Source: Cymodocea nodosa (Eukaryota > Streptophyta > Magnoliopsida > Alismatales > Cymodoceaceae). From it: DNA of 64,000 nt. The stretch covers positions 28,285,501 to 28,349,500 of the forward strand of contig CM072336.1 of assembly GCA_036874045.1 (NCBI GenBank), given 5' to 3'. Made by a program: the position numbers and the translations under genes. Below are positions 40,296 to 51,729 of this stretch, one piece after another (the stretch's first letter is position 1; every line of letters begins with the position of its first letter). The notes below the pieces were generated by a model. The model was given only the letters and a program-made list of their open reading frames with translations, searched no databases and was not told the origin of the DNA.

Positions 40296-41209
40296 AGTAT
40301 CGATGACTACCATACTGGGGTGCTGTATGTATGTATTTATGTAGAACTAAACAGGCCTTGCATATAACGAAACTTAGTTCCAATCTTCTACATACAATGC
40401 GTGTGTTTGTGCGTGGGAGTGGTCTTAGACGGAGCACCTATTGTATATTCTTTTGTGCTACGTGAGGATCAAACGTAAACATTCTTCCGTGGTTTCCCTA
40501 ATCCTTTTGGTTTTTTTTGAACAATTACTTTCAAATTTTGCCTAAGAACTAGGCGCTAGGTGTCATTGTTCAATCAAGCATCATGCCACTCGTGTGGATC
40601 TCCGTCTAAACCAAGGTTTTAGAAATTCTGAATCATCGAACAATAGACTGATTCGTTAGTGGTTGATTACTTGATCTTATATTTTAATTAAATTTGAATA
40701 TAGAATCCTACATTAAATGTAAAAAAAATAAGACCATTATAGCTTTAAAGAATATCGCAAATATTATTTTCAAAAGATCACTTATTTTAAAATTTACAAA
40801 ACAAGATCGCTTGTGATGTGATACATTAGCATCTATGATATAACGCATTAGCATTTGTGATGCGATGCCTTATCATGTTAATTGAGAGGATTGTACAATA
40901 GATCTTTTATACATTTCATCACTGATGTTAATGTATTAATACATCATAGATGCCAATGCATTGCATCATGGTGCCGATGTTTATGCATCTACATCATATC
41001 GTAAATACTCCATATTTTAAAATTCGAAAGACAAAAATAAGAAATAATAAAATTTTACATATTATATTATATGAAATATATATATGTGAGTGTGAAGTTG
41101 CCACGTGTGTCGTCGACCCACCGTACCATCATACCACATCACCACCTCCCCTTATCCCGAGCCGAACACGAACCGAACTCCAAGTTCCAGGCGGCGGCAA
41201 GAGCAGAAG
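40296..41209. other. Intergenic DNA with an imperfect inverted repeat
   Basis: This holds the VPS15 3'-UTR (to about 40,500), then AT-rich DNA. An inverted repeat with arms of about 50 bases lies at about 40,812-40,985 and is listed separately. The last ~100 bases are the leader of the next gene. No coding region is supported. Confidence 0.55.
40812..40985. repeat. Imperfect inverted repeat able to fold into a long hairpin
   Basis: The left arm contains CATTAGCATCTATGATAT and the right arm, read in reverse complement, contains CATTGGCATCTATGATGT. Pairing extends over about 50 bases per arm at roughly three matches in four, with a loop of about 55 bases. It could be a decayed MITE or a source of a hairpin RNA. 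No target-site duplication was made out. Confidence 0.55.
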
Positions 41210-41806
41210 ATGAAAATGATCTCCATCCCGACCACCACACTCACCGTCTCCCACCCATTCCTTACGACACCCGCCCCTCAGGCCAAACACGCAAGCCGCC
41301 TCCTCCCATCGCTACCCCGTGCAGTCGAGCCTGATCAGACGGACACACCCGCATCTTCCACCGACGACGATGGCCAGCCCTCCTCCTCCACCGACTTCGA
41401 CTCTCGCCTCTCCCAAGTCCGCCTCAAGTACCGCAGCGGAACCGGCAGGAAGGCCGAGCAACGACGGGCCAAGGCCAAGAAGAGCAAGTCTGCCGCCACC
41501 CTGATGCTCCCCCCGGTGCCGATGAAGGAGCCCATGTCGCGTGGGGCGAAGGTGGAGCTGGGATTCACCCCATACAGCGAGAGGCTGAACGGGGCGGTGG
41601 CTGGGTTGGGGCTGGCGGCACTGGTGCTGGTAGAGCTGGGCTCGGGGATGGGATTGCTCAAGTACCACGCATTGCCGACGATACTGATTCAGGTCTACAC
41701 CGTTGCGGCGTTGGCCGCCGTGTTTGTTAAGTTCGAGAAGGAGAAGTTGAGTGTGTGGCCGACGACGACGAACTCGACGACCACGTCTGATGCCGTCGGA
41801 GAGTGA
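41210..41806 (+). CDS. Plastid light-harvesting-like (one-helix/LIL-type) membrane protein
   Basis: A single exon of 597 nt codes 198 residues. The first ~45 residues are Thr/Pro/Ser-rich with few acids, as in a chloroplast transit peptide. A basic stretch (KAEQRRAKAKKSKSA) follows. The conserved C-terminal half starts LGFTPYSERLNGAVAGLGLA, which resembles the chlorophyll-binding helix 'E-R-x-N-G-R-x-A' of light-harvesting-like proteins, and continues as one membrane helix. A second hydrophobic segment (ILIQVYTVAALAAVFV) and KFEKEKLSVWP come next. In this protein Ala replaces the Arg after Asn-Gly that usually completes the chlorophyll ligand pair. The second start ATG at 41216 is two codons on. 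I infer a thylakoid membrane location; the exact function is not known to me. Confidence 0.65.
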   Translation: MKMISIPTTTLTVSHPFLTTPAPQAKHASRLLPSLPRAVEPDQTDTPASSTDDDGQPSSSTDFDSRLSQVRLKYRSGTGRKAEQRRAKAKKSKSAATLMLPPVPMKEPMSRGAKVELGFTPYSERLNGAVAGLGLAALVLVELGSGMGLLKYHALPTILIQVYTVAALAAVFVKFEKEKLSVWPTTTNSTTTSDAVGE

Positions 41807-44313
41807 TCGGACGGCCGTAAAATTTTCTTTTATTTTTCAGCGATTTCTGTTGATGATGGGAAGTTTCGTTTTTTTTTTACGAAATCGTGGCAGTTGAGAA
41901 TCATAAATCATAATCCAGAGCAAACAGGTCTCTCTCGGCGTCATTAGTGTATTTTATTTTTCTAGGTTCTAGTATAGTCGAAAGTTAAAAATCCTACCAT
42001 CTTTTTTTTTAAAAAAAAAAAATATTCTGCATCAAAATTAGTTAAAATAAATATGATATCAATGCGTAGTACAATGCATAACATGTATGGGTATTATTGA
42101 AATTTTAATTTAAAATTAATTAATAATAAGTAGAAAAATTGTAAAGTTTAATCTTATTTTTTCTTTCATCTGTGTGATTTTTCTAACAGGTATTACCCTT
42201 ATAATTGCATTAACATGTTCATTTTTTTTAATCTATTACGATGATGACTTCCCAATGATACAACTGCCTGTACTAAAATTTAAATCGATGGATGGTAAGG
42301 CTAGTGGTAGACTACCTACTTTCCAAAAAAAAAAAATGAAAGCTAGTAGAGTGGGTATCTAAAGAATCGTAGTTCCTCAATTTTTTTTCGGGAAACGTAG
42401 CTTTTATGGTTTAGTTCAAATTTAGCATTTCTTAAAAAATTGAGAGAAGTTAACCTATGGGAAATTTAAGAAAATATCATTTTGCGAATAAATCATTTAA
42501 ACGAATACTGTTTATATTTTAGACAAAAATACAATAATTATCAAAAAAAAATCAAACTGCTGAGATGAAAGTCATGTGTTGTTATTCACAGAAGGGGCAG
42601 AATCGATCTTTCTTTTAAGGTCGTTCTTTTCGTTTACTATTATTTTTTTAGAATGATTAGAGTTAATTAATCCAAGCGATTTATTTTCGTTTGCCGAAAG
42701 AAATCCAAGTGGGCCCAGGTCGGCCGTCCGATCACGTGAGCATCGGATTCAGAATAGGATGCGAGGTTTTCACGATAGGGACAATTTCGCAATCAGTCCC
42801 TGTCACTTTTTCGTATTCTCCACCGGCCCACTTTCTCAGTTGATCCATTATTTAGGACATTCTTCGGTTCTTTTCTTCCCTATTTCTGCCATCCGTTTCC
42901 CAAAGCAAGGAACTCAAGCAGGCGAGTTCCATCCGCGATCGGGAGGGAAGCATTCGCTGTAAGCCTACGGTTTTCCAATCTTCTCTTCCTAATACTTTGG
43001 AACCTGCTCTGTTCAATTTCGATCCGTTTTCATGTTTTTTTTCTTCTTTCCTTTCTTCAAATCCCAAGTCCTACTTCAAGTTTGATCTCATCCGATTCTT
43101 CTTTGTTGGATGATGCCTTGACCTGCTGGATTTTGCGGAATTCGAAATTTTGATTTCTTCACGTTCAATTAATTTTTGTGGTTGATGCATAACTGCCGTC
43201 GTTGTTTTGTGATCAACCTGACCGTTGGTACTTCGGAGAGTTAGATATGATGGGTTCTGTTCTGTTCTGTTCATGATGGCGTGGTATGGTTTTGTGGAAC
43301 TTCCCGTTGGGGGTGAACCTGGGAATGTCCTGCTCTCGTCATTTTCATGTTGCATCGATTGCATGATTTCATATCTAGAAAGGTGACTAGTGCGTATGGT
43401 TCTTTCCCGTTTATCATTTTACTGTTTTATGATTTTTTGGAAGCCGATGATCGTTTCAGTTTGCACGCATCTTGGATGTTTGTTCTAGATGCGGTGACGA
43501 TTGGAGTTTTAGTAACGAAAGTCAATTTCATCTGATTTTCTTATTTCCAGATCCCCTTCGATCCATCGAATGTTTACATATGAACATTAGTCGGTCTGTT
43601 TCCAAGTGGCTTCCATAGAACTGAGAAATTTCTCTAGCTTTACGTTTATCCCCTGAAAAGGTTGGAAGGCCTGTCATTTTTGTTGTGCCAGCCTGCCAGG
43701 TGACCGAGGTTTCGGGTGTCGTCTTGCAGTTGGCATAATTTTGAAGTGAACAATCATGTTATATTTTTAGTTATCAATGAAACTTTTTGGCTCTATGTTT
43801 ATGCTGTGCCCATCCCTCCAACAACAATGGTTTGATCGCTAATTTACCAGTTGTATACATTTTTTACAGTGTATCAAATTGGCATGCTCGTCCATTAATT
43901 GGATTTTTCAAATTGTATATTAACTGAATAAACATAGATTTTTTTTTTTTCTCTACTACTATCTGTCTAATGCAATAGAATCAGTTCTAAAATCAGGTTT
44001 AGTCATTCAGCACTTGGATGAATATTTGATCTGCATTCCGAAAAAAAGATGGATGTTTCAACTTATCTGATGAATTTATGGTCACTTAGTAAATTAATAT
44101 GTCATCAATCATCATCACTTACATTGGAAAACAAGATGCCATGCACTTCTTTCTTACACATCAATAAGCAAAAGTTGATTTGAAACTTTGATGGAATAAT
44201 CACTACATTCATAGAATTAAGTAAACATGGACTTGCATTGTGAATGATTCATGGGATTTCCATGTGTAAATTTGTAACACATTCCTTAGTGAAGAAGAAG
44301 AAAAAGAAGAAGA
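41807..44313. other. Intergenic DNA and 5' leader of the XYPPX-protein gene
   Basis: The left part is the 3' end of the light-harvesting-like gene and AT-rich DNA. A leader-like island at about 42,820-42,960 ends in a donor-like GCT|GTAAGC, and an acceptor-like CTTAG lies at about 44,285-44,290, 24 bases before the next ATG. This suggests a ~1.3-kb intron within the 5'-UTR of the following gene. No separate coding gene is supported. Confidence 0.5.
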
Positions 44314-45519
44314 ATGGGAGGTGGCAAGGATAAATATGACGAGTCAGGTTCTAGTGACAAGGGATTTCTATCCCAAATGGCACATGGATTAGCTTCCCAT
44401 TCAGGTGGACATCACTCTGGATATCCACCTGGGGCTTACCCTCCTCAAGGATATCCTCCAGCCCCTGGTGCATACCCTCCTCAAGGATATCCTCCTGCCC
44501 CTGGTGCATACCCTCCTCAAGGATATCCTTCAGCCCCTGGTGCATACCCCCCTCAGGGGTATCCTCCACAGGGATATCCTCCTGCAAGCTATCCTGGTCA
44601 ACCTGCACCTCATCATGGTATGTGCTAATGTGCTTTCTCTCCATTTGGATTTTCAAGTTACCTCACTGCCTGAAATCCATGTTTTTCAATATGTTTGAGC
44701 ATTTTTAAGATCAAAGGAACTTGCATCACCCATTAAAATTAGTATTCTCTCGTCCTTTATGAGATATTCTTAAAACCATGGTGGATGTTCATTGTAATAT
44801 TTTTAAAACTATTGGTCAATTCATTTCTTGGGTAAAATATGCTTGGTTTGAAAACTTTATTAAGTTGCTGGAGGGATGGTATTGCAAATCTCTTGGAAAA
44901 AGATGTCATCCAATTTAACAAATGGTTTTCCTTAACAATTTGAGAAGGGCTGGCATCATAATAGAGGATGCAAGCTCAGAATGAGCTTCTCATCCTCAAA
45001 ACCAGAGCATTAGTACAGATTGCTGGCACAAAGGGTAACTTAGCATTCTTCAACAGATCGTGTTTGATTTAGAATTGTAATATTCTGGTTCCGTTACCAA
45101 TCGACTGAGCAATTTTACATGGATTCCATCATAACAGAGACATCCAGAGTGAGCTCCAAAGCTGAATATTTTTTTTCTGAAGTACCTTAGACAAACACAA
45201 ATGTCAGATAGTATATGGCTAAATAGGTTCTGTGTCTACAAATTGGTAATATTTTGCCGGATGAAGATTAATGTGTGTTTGTTTTGCAGGCCATGGAAAC
45301 ATGGGGGGAATGTTAGCTGGTGGTGCAGCTGCAGCAGCTGCTGCCTATGGTGTCCATCACCTGGCACACGGTTCTCATGGGGGTTTTTCTAGCCACGGCA
45401 TGCAAGGATACCATGGCGGCAAGTTCAAGCATGGAAAGTTCAAGCATGGGAAGCATGGGAAACATGGAAAGCATGGCAAGTTTGGGAAGCATGGAGGTAA
45501 GTTCAAGAAGTGGAAGTAA
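44314..45519 (+). CDS. Glycine/proline-rich XYPPX-repeat protein (GPRP type)
   Basis: Two exons, 44314-44617 and 45290-45519, join to 534 nt, 177 residues. After MGGGKDKYDESGSSDKGFLS come several repeats of the 12-mer GAYPPQGYPPAP. Then comes an Ala-rich hydrophobic stretch (MLAGGAAAAAAAYGVHHLAH), and the tail is made of repeated HGK/FKHGK units ending KKWK. This order (XYPPX domain, Ala-rich hydrophobic region, HGK tail) is that of the plant glycine- and proline-rich proteins. They are small stress- and growth-related proteins with no enzyme activity known. No signal peptide is present. The DNA repeats in both coding exons make copy-number changes likely. The intron phase and both joins agree. 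Confidence 0.9.
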
Positions 45520-47318
45520 TTGGTGGTCATACTTGTGAAAGCATGGTAGTAACATGCATGTCTATGTAGCAGTGATGCTATTTTCTTCCGTCCAATACTT
45601 CTTCATAAAGCTTGTGCTGGTATCTGTGTGATTTTCGTACGTCCTTTTTATTCCTTGATGTTCTATGCTGTATCTTGGGGACAAATATTATATTGGAGTA
45701 TCCTTTCAATATATAACATGCTAGCCGGTATGTTTTGTTACGATTTAATATAAAAATGCACTCATGTACGACTTAAAAGTGTTCACAAATATTGAAGAAA
45801 ATGTAAACAAGAGTTGCCCTTACACGAAGAGGAGGACATCTCTTTTGATGCCTATCTGTGAACGTGAGTGATGGAGGTTCTATCTCTTATGAGACATCGA
45901 TACAGAGATTTTGCTAATACTTAAAAAGGCACAGGCAACTCTGTGCACGACGCATGTACATCAATTGAGAAACCAGTCGCAATCAGTGTTCATTGTGAGC
46001 TCCAAGACTGAGAACGCCGACGCTCTGGAATAAAGCTTGCAAAATCAGATCGCATGTGTAATGATCGATGAAGCCATTTTAATTAGATGAGAAGGATTTC
46101 TTTCCTGGTCTAATGACGGAGTCTTGCGTACGTGGTTTATGTATATATATGTATATATGTTCCTGGTGAGTTGCTAAGTTTTAAACGTGACAGGCATACA
46201 TACATACATACATACATACATACATACATACATACCTGTATATATATGTGTGTGTGCGTGTGTGTGATATAATCCAGGAAACTCTTGGATCCGTTTCGAT
46301 CGAGATATATATAGAGAGAGCCGTGGCCTGCGTCCATCTTACCGATTCACAGTTAAATTTGCTGGCGTGGATTAATGGAAACTTGACGTCCAACGAAACA
46401 TTTGTTGCTTCACGGAATCTTCTGGCACGGTTGTTTGCCACCAGCGGCAGCCTGGCGTGCGTGGAAAAAGATTGATTCGTGCTTGTGGAAAAATCTAACG
46501 TAACGCGGCATTGCTCCCTGGAATCTTCGACACCACACCAGCGATCGATCCAGCGCTAGTACTACTTGTACTGTTTGTGTTAGTGTTTGTGTATACGTAC
46601 GCCCTCACAGCGCAAGACCACTGCTGCTCCGTCCACTTCTACCAGACAACAAGATGCCGCTTTTCTAAAAGTTCTACGTCAACTCCACTCCCCAGCTAGC
46701 TAGCTAGAGCTAGGGCCGGCATCGTTTGTTCGATTAATTAATTTCTTGAATCTTTCTTCCTCCATCTCCTTGTGTGATCAATTAGCTAGCTAGCTATAGC
46801 TAGCTAGGTTGCTCACTCACATCGTTTCGTTTTGTTGCATGTTCGATCTCACGTACGCCGAGAGCGTTGACTGTATCCAAATAAATGGAACCCGTGCCCA
46901 CCGTCGATCGATGATATTGCCATGGTCCCCCCCAACATGAACATATATATATATATATGCCTGTGGGTTTCCTCTGTCGATTTTCAAAATGTTTCTCCAC
47001 CAGCACGAACTCTTTTCTTGTTGGACAGGGTTACATGTTAAGGTAATGTGATCAACGTATACTTATTAATAATATATTGTGTTCTATTTTGTTATCACAT
47101 ACATTGACTTTTGTTTCTTCACTGTGAATTATTTTGAACCGAAATTTCAAGATTCTTACGTTATTCCCAAGGAACACCTCATCCCTGTCTTCCCTTGCGT
47201 TTTAAAAGCTTCAGCTTCAGCTTCAGTATCAATGGTGCTCTCCTCGTTCTCGTTGTGACCAATCTTTTCCTTCTATTTCCCTTCCGACCCTTTCCTCTGT
47301 GTCCAACCTCCAGCCGCC
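45520..47318. other. Intergenic DNA with simple repeats
   Basis: This holds the XYPPX gene 3'-UTR, then a CATA tetranucleotide array (about 46196-46234) followed by TG repeats, AGCT palindromic runs near 46,695-46,710 and 46,783-46,806, and a TA run near 46,942-46,958. The leader of the CCT-motif gene starts near 47,170. No other gene was seen. Confidence 0.55.
46196..46234. repeat. (CATA)n microsatellite
   Basis: About ten CATA units in a row, followed at 46,240-46,266 by alternating TATATATGTGTGTG. It is a simple repeat in the gene-free stretch between two genes. Confidence 0.92.
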
Positions 47319-48155
47319 ATGTACCACTCAAACAACAACGGGCACAACCACAACCACAGCCACCCGTGCAGCACCGCCGCCACCATCCCCATCTTTTATG
47401 AGCACCACGCCCAACCGGATCACCAGACCTTCCCCTCCTCTCCTTTCCTCAACAGAGGCAGCAGCAGCAGAAGCTTCTCAACCGCAGACTACAAGGACCG
47501 CCGGTGCCAGCTGTTGGGTAATGACCAGCGGCGGCAGGAGAATTGTGATCAGTTCGGCGTCAGGTGTTTCCATGCAGGTCCGACGTCGAGGAGGGTGTGC
47601 AGCACCGGGCACGTACTGGAGTCATCTCCCGAGAAATGCAACCCGGAGGAGGGTGCTGGCGGGAGCAGCACCGGGGGCAGAATCGGGAGGTACAGTGCGG
47701 AGGAGAGGAAGGAGAGGATCGAGAGGTACAGGAGCAAGAGGAACCTCAGGAACTTCCAGAAGAAGATCACCGTACGAAAATATTTTTTTTTCTTCTTTCT
47801 CATAAATTAAGAACGAAAATCGGATTGATTTTTTTTGGGTATGTCGCAGTACGCGTGCAGGAAGACGCTAGCGGACAGTCGGCCGAGGGTCAGGGGGAGA
47901 TTTGCGAGGAACGGCGGGGAGGCGGAGGTCGGGGACGGAGCCGCCGGCGATGGGTGGTGTGGTTGGGGATGCCCCGGCGGACCGACGACGGCGGCGGCGG
48001 CGGAGTCGGAGTCGGACTTCTACTATTGCAACTACATGGACGATGATCAGTTGATGTGGTCAAGTACAACTGTAACGTGTGATTTTTCCATGACGACCGA
48101 TATAAATCTCGTCTCCTCAGACTCGTCATGTATCGGTCAAATTTGTACCCCATAA
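47319..48155 (+). CDS. CCT-motif (CONSTANS-like) family protein without B-box
   Basis: Two exons, 47319-47771 and 47850-48155, join to 759 nt, 252 residues. The N-terminus is Asn/His/Ser-rich (MYHSNNNGHNHNHSHP) and has no B-box zinc finger. The CCT motif spans the intron: RYSAEERKERIERYRSKRNL at the end of exon 1, then YACRKTLADSRPRVRGRFA in exon 2. The intron sits exactly after KKIT, where CCT genes usually have one. A Gly/Ala-rich acidic tail follows (ESESDFYYCNYMDDDQLMW). CCT motifs are known to bind DNA together with NF-Y subunits and to act in flowering-time and clock control. I cannot say which member. The last ~32 residues after DDDQLMW are unusual, and another intron there cannot be excluded. 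Confidence 0.87.
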
Positions 48156-48776
48156 GCATTTTCCTTTAATGTTAATTCCTCTGGGTGCATTTATTACATA
48201 AAACAATTTGAACGCACGTTTAAAACTATAGATATTTATTGTGTTTGGATTAATCGAAACGCTAATCAGGTATTTTCTTAAACAATATTATCGATCCGAT
48301 ATAAGTTGGATCCAGCGTTAATTAATGTTAACCATTGTCTATCAAGGTTTTAACTTCTCACCATCTTAAATCGAGAGTTCAAGCTGCTCTCTAAATCTGC
48401 TGCAATGTACAATTTATTGGGAGTTCATTTATCTCACCGTCGACAAACAAAACAAAGTACACCTTGATCTAATTAATATCGATGCACTCGACTTGAAATC
48501 TCGAATATATATCGCTTCTGATGAGCTTGATCAAAAAAATGGAAGTAATTGGTTTTATACATCATTGGCTGGCAAATAATTGAATTTTAAGTTAAATAGA
48601 ATATGGCACTCACCGTAAATATTTTATTTTATTTAGATATAGGGGGTGGGGCGGAGCGGTGTTTGGATTGTTTCGCCATCCGCGGTGGTACCCGAAACCG
48701 AGAAGCCGCCAAGGGATCGTTGAGTGGATTAGGGCAGGAAGCGCTGGCTCCGAACGAGAGCGATGACACCTCGTCC
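48156..48776. other. Intergenic DNA before the hAT-derived gene
   Basis: AT-rich until about 48,640, then GC-rich DNA that looks like the leader of the next gene. Nothing else is recognised. Confidence 0.5.
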
Positions 48777-51729
48777 ATGGACGGGAGGAAGAGGAAACGG
48801 GCCCCCGATCCGGATTCGAAGGTACCGCTACCGCCTAACCTCTTCCTTCTCCCGTCCCGTCACTCTTCTCCTCTCCTCTCCTCTTCTTCTCCTCCTTCCC
48901 CCCCTCCCCCTCCCCCCCCCCCCCCACCTTCCCCCACCCGCCCCCGATTTCGCTGCTGGATCTCTCTCCCGCCCCGTTTGGTCCCCCGCTGCTCCGATTC
49001 TGGTCCGTCCTGGATCGAAGGCTGCGCGCTCTTCGTCTCTCAAACGACGTGGAAACTTTTCCGCTCCCCTTCAATCTAAAACACACAGACGGACCTTTTC
49101 TTTTCCCGATTTCTTCTGTGCTTACGGTTGATGCGGAAAATGACTCTTCTGGATCTCCCGCTCCATCTGGTGGGCGACGTGCTTGCCGCTTCAGGGCTTC
49201 ATTCCTGGTTCTGTTCGTTTCCAGGGGTCCTGAATTGGGGCTTCCTGGGGTTTGTCGGTTGCGGAATTGGGGGTGGAAAAAGTTGAGTTGTGGGTTTCCC
49301 TTTTGGGGTTAACCAATGTGATCCTTGGGCGTCTTTTGTTTTTATTACAAACGAGAGGTTTCGATTTTTTTCCCCGTATAAAGTAAACATATCGATGGCA
49401 GAACTTGTGTTTGCATCTGTGTATATGGATGTTTTCTCCACTTGCACTGCAATTTTCTTTCAGGAATATTTTCTGATTCCCAATCCCATCACTCTGGAGC
49501 AATTTTTTTGTTTTTGATTTCGAGAAAAAAGAAAAGAAGAAAACAACGTCGATGCTATTTTCTTCCGAAAACTAATAAGTACGAATTTTTCCATGTCTCA
49601 GAGTATTGTGCCGGTTGTAGTGAGCCCTACTTCAGCGGAGCTTGTGACTGATCTTCCCAAAAGACGAAGAAGATTGACGTCCGCTGTTTGGAACGACTTT
49701 GAGAAAATAAAAAAGGATGGGGTCGATGTGGCCGTGTGTAAGTATTGCAGTAAGGAGCTCTCTGGTTCTAGCTCCAGTGGCACCACACACTTGAACAACC
49801 ATTTGAAGAGGTGTCCGAGAAAGTTGAATTCTGAATTGCGTCAATGGATTGCTGTCACGACTGACAAAAAGAGGGAGGTCAACTCATCATCCATTAGAGG
49901 CTTCAAGTACGATGAAAAGAGGAGTCGGTTAGAACTCGCAAGGATGATTATCTACCACGAATATCCATTTTCAATTGTTGAGCATGTTGGGTTCAGAAGG
50001 TTTGTCCTTTCTCTTTGCCCTTCTTTCAATACGGTATCCCGTGATACCATCACCGCTGATTGCATGACACTCTATGAAATTGAAAAAAAGCGGATATTTG
50101 ATATGTTGGATAAGCTATCTTGTCGAGTAAGTCTCACATTAGATGGATGGATGTCTTGCCAAAATATTGGATATGTATGTCTGACAGTACACTATCTAGA
50201 TGATGGTTGGCAATTGAAGAAAAGGATCATAAATTTCATGCGTGTGCAAGATTTCCACACCGGCGAGGAATTTGCTAATTTTATTATGACATGGATCACT
50301 GATTGGAACATCCACCACAAGCTTTTCTCATTGACACTTGATAATGGTTGTGTTGATGATGCGGCTAATACAGAAATAAAAAATCGCCTTTGTCAAAGTA
50401 AGTTTCTTCTGAGTGATGGAAAGTTTTTCCAGGTACAATGTGCTGCATATGTCATAAAGTCCATTGTCCAGACTGTTTTTGAAAAAATGCAGAAGATGAT
50501 CATTAACATTCGAGAAATGATTGAGTTTGTTAGTTTGCCTCAATATCATCAACTATTTGATTCTGTGGTTCAAGAAATTCAGTTGAACACTCAAAAGAGT
50601 TTACATCTTAATGTTCCAACACAGTGGAACTCTACATATTCAATGATTCAAGTGGCTTTAGAGTATAAAGACGCATTCATCCAATTTCATTCTCGTGTTC
50701 CTGAATTGAGCAGTATGTTGACCGAGGAACAGTGGATAGAAGCTAGTTCTGTTTGCAATTGTTTGAAGATTTTTTATGATGTGACGAAGCTCTTATCATT
50801 CACTGATCATCCAACTGCTAATCTTTTTTTTGAAGAGTTTTGTGAGATTCACCTTCAACTAGTAGAATGGATTAATGGCCCTGATAAAGTTGTCAAACAG
50901 ATAGCATCTATTATGAAGGAGAAGTTCGATGAATATTGGAACAAGTGTAACATGACATTAGCTGTTGCCTCTGTTTTGGATCCACGATATAAGATGAAAT
51001 TAGTTGAATGCTACTATCCACAAATATATGGTGATGGTGCTGGAGAACACATCAAGGAAGTGGTGGACACCTTTAAGAACCTCTACGAGGAATATGCAAC
51101 CTTATCAACAAATGCATCTGACAGTGTTCTTCTTGAGACAGTTGCAACCCATGAAAATAATGGTAACGGTGGAACTTTGCTCCATGATGTTAATGCTGAC
51201 AATAAAGATAAACTTCGGAGGTTTGATCGATTTCTGCAAGAAAATATACAAAGTCAGCACTTGAAGACTGATGTTGATGAATTTTTAGATGAGGGTGTGT
51301 TTCCAAGGGACAAGGATAAATCTTTCAATGTATGGGATTGGTGGAAGGGAAATTCTGTCAAGTATCCTCTACTCTCAAAGATGGCACGTGATATTCTTGC
51401 CATTTCAGTTTCCGCGGTGACGTCAGAATCAGCATTCAGCACTGGGAGTCGAGTACTTGATGCATATCGAAGTTCGTTAGATCCAGAAACTGTGCAAGCT
51501 TTGATGTGCATGCAAGATTGGTTGAAAGATGAAATGGGAGGTAGGCTATTCCTCTCCTTTCTTACTACTTACATTCATGTTTCTCGGTATTTCATTATAA
51601 TTTATTTACCTACTTATTTATCTACGTGCTTTAGGAGCTGTATCATCAGTTATTGATTCTGTATGCCCTTCAATGATGGACATGGCTACCTGCTCTCCGG
51701 AACAGACGTCTATTGATTTTAGTTGTTAG
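48777..51729 (+). CDS. hAT-derived BED zinc-finger protein, RICESLEEPER/DAYSLEEPER type
   Basis: The preferred model has three exons, 48777-48821, 49602-51540 and 51635-51729: 2079 nt, 692 residues. If the ATG at 49593 is used instead, the first intron lies wholly in the leader and the product has 680 residues. A BED finger starts SAVWNDFEKIKK, with ligands in CKYCSKEL and THLNNHLKRC. The hAT transposase-like core follows (LTLDGWMSCQNIGYV, LTLDNGCVDDAAN), then the C-terminal dimerisation region with SAVTSESAFSTGSRVLDAYR and ALMCMQDWLK. In the segment CAAYVIKSIVQ, Tyr stands where active hATs usually have His. Two spliced joins in phase, a leader exon and lack of visible terminal inverted repeats suggest a domesticated host gene. 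Proteins of this family are known to bind DNA and are needed for plant growth. It could still be an immobile transposon copy. Confidence 0.82.
48896..48945. repeat. Long C-rich tract in the first intron or leader
   Basis: A pyrimidine-rich stretch at about 48,840-48,945 ends in a run of C broken by a few T's and A's. It lies just after the first donor of the hAT-derived gene. It is low-complexity DNA that produces several false reading frames. Confidence 0.8.

Noticed and set aside
46137-46441. Minus-strand frames over the CATA repeat
   Set aside because: They consist of the microsatellite translated as Met-Tyr-Val-Cys repeats; not a gene.
48828-49086. Gly/Arg-rich minus-strand frames
   Set aside because: They come from the C-rich tract in the first intron of the hAT-derived gene and are low-complexity.
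49593-51729. Treating the hAT-like gene as an active transposon
   Set aside because: No terminal inverted repeats or target duplication were seen, the gene is spliced in phase, and one usual core His is Tyr; a host gene is the better reading, though not proven.
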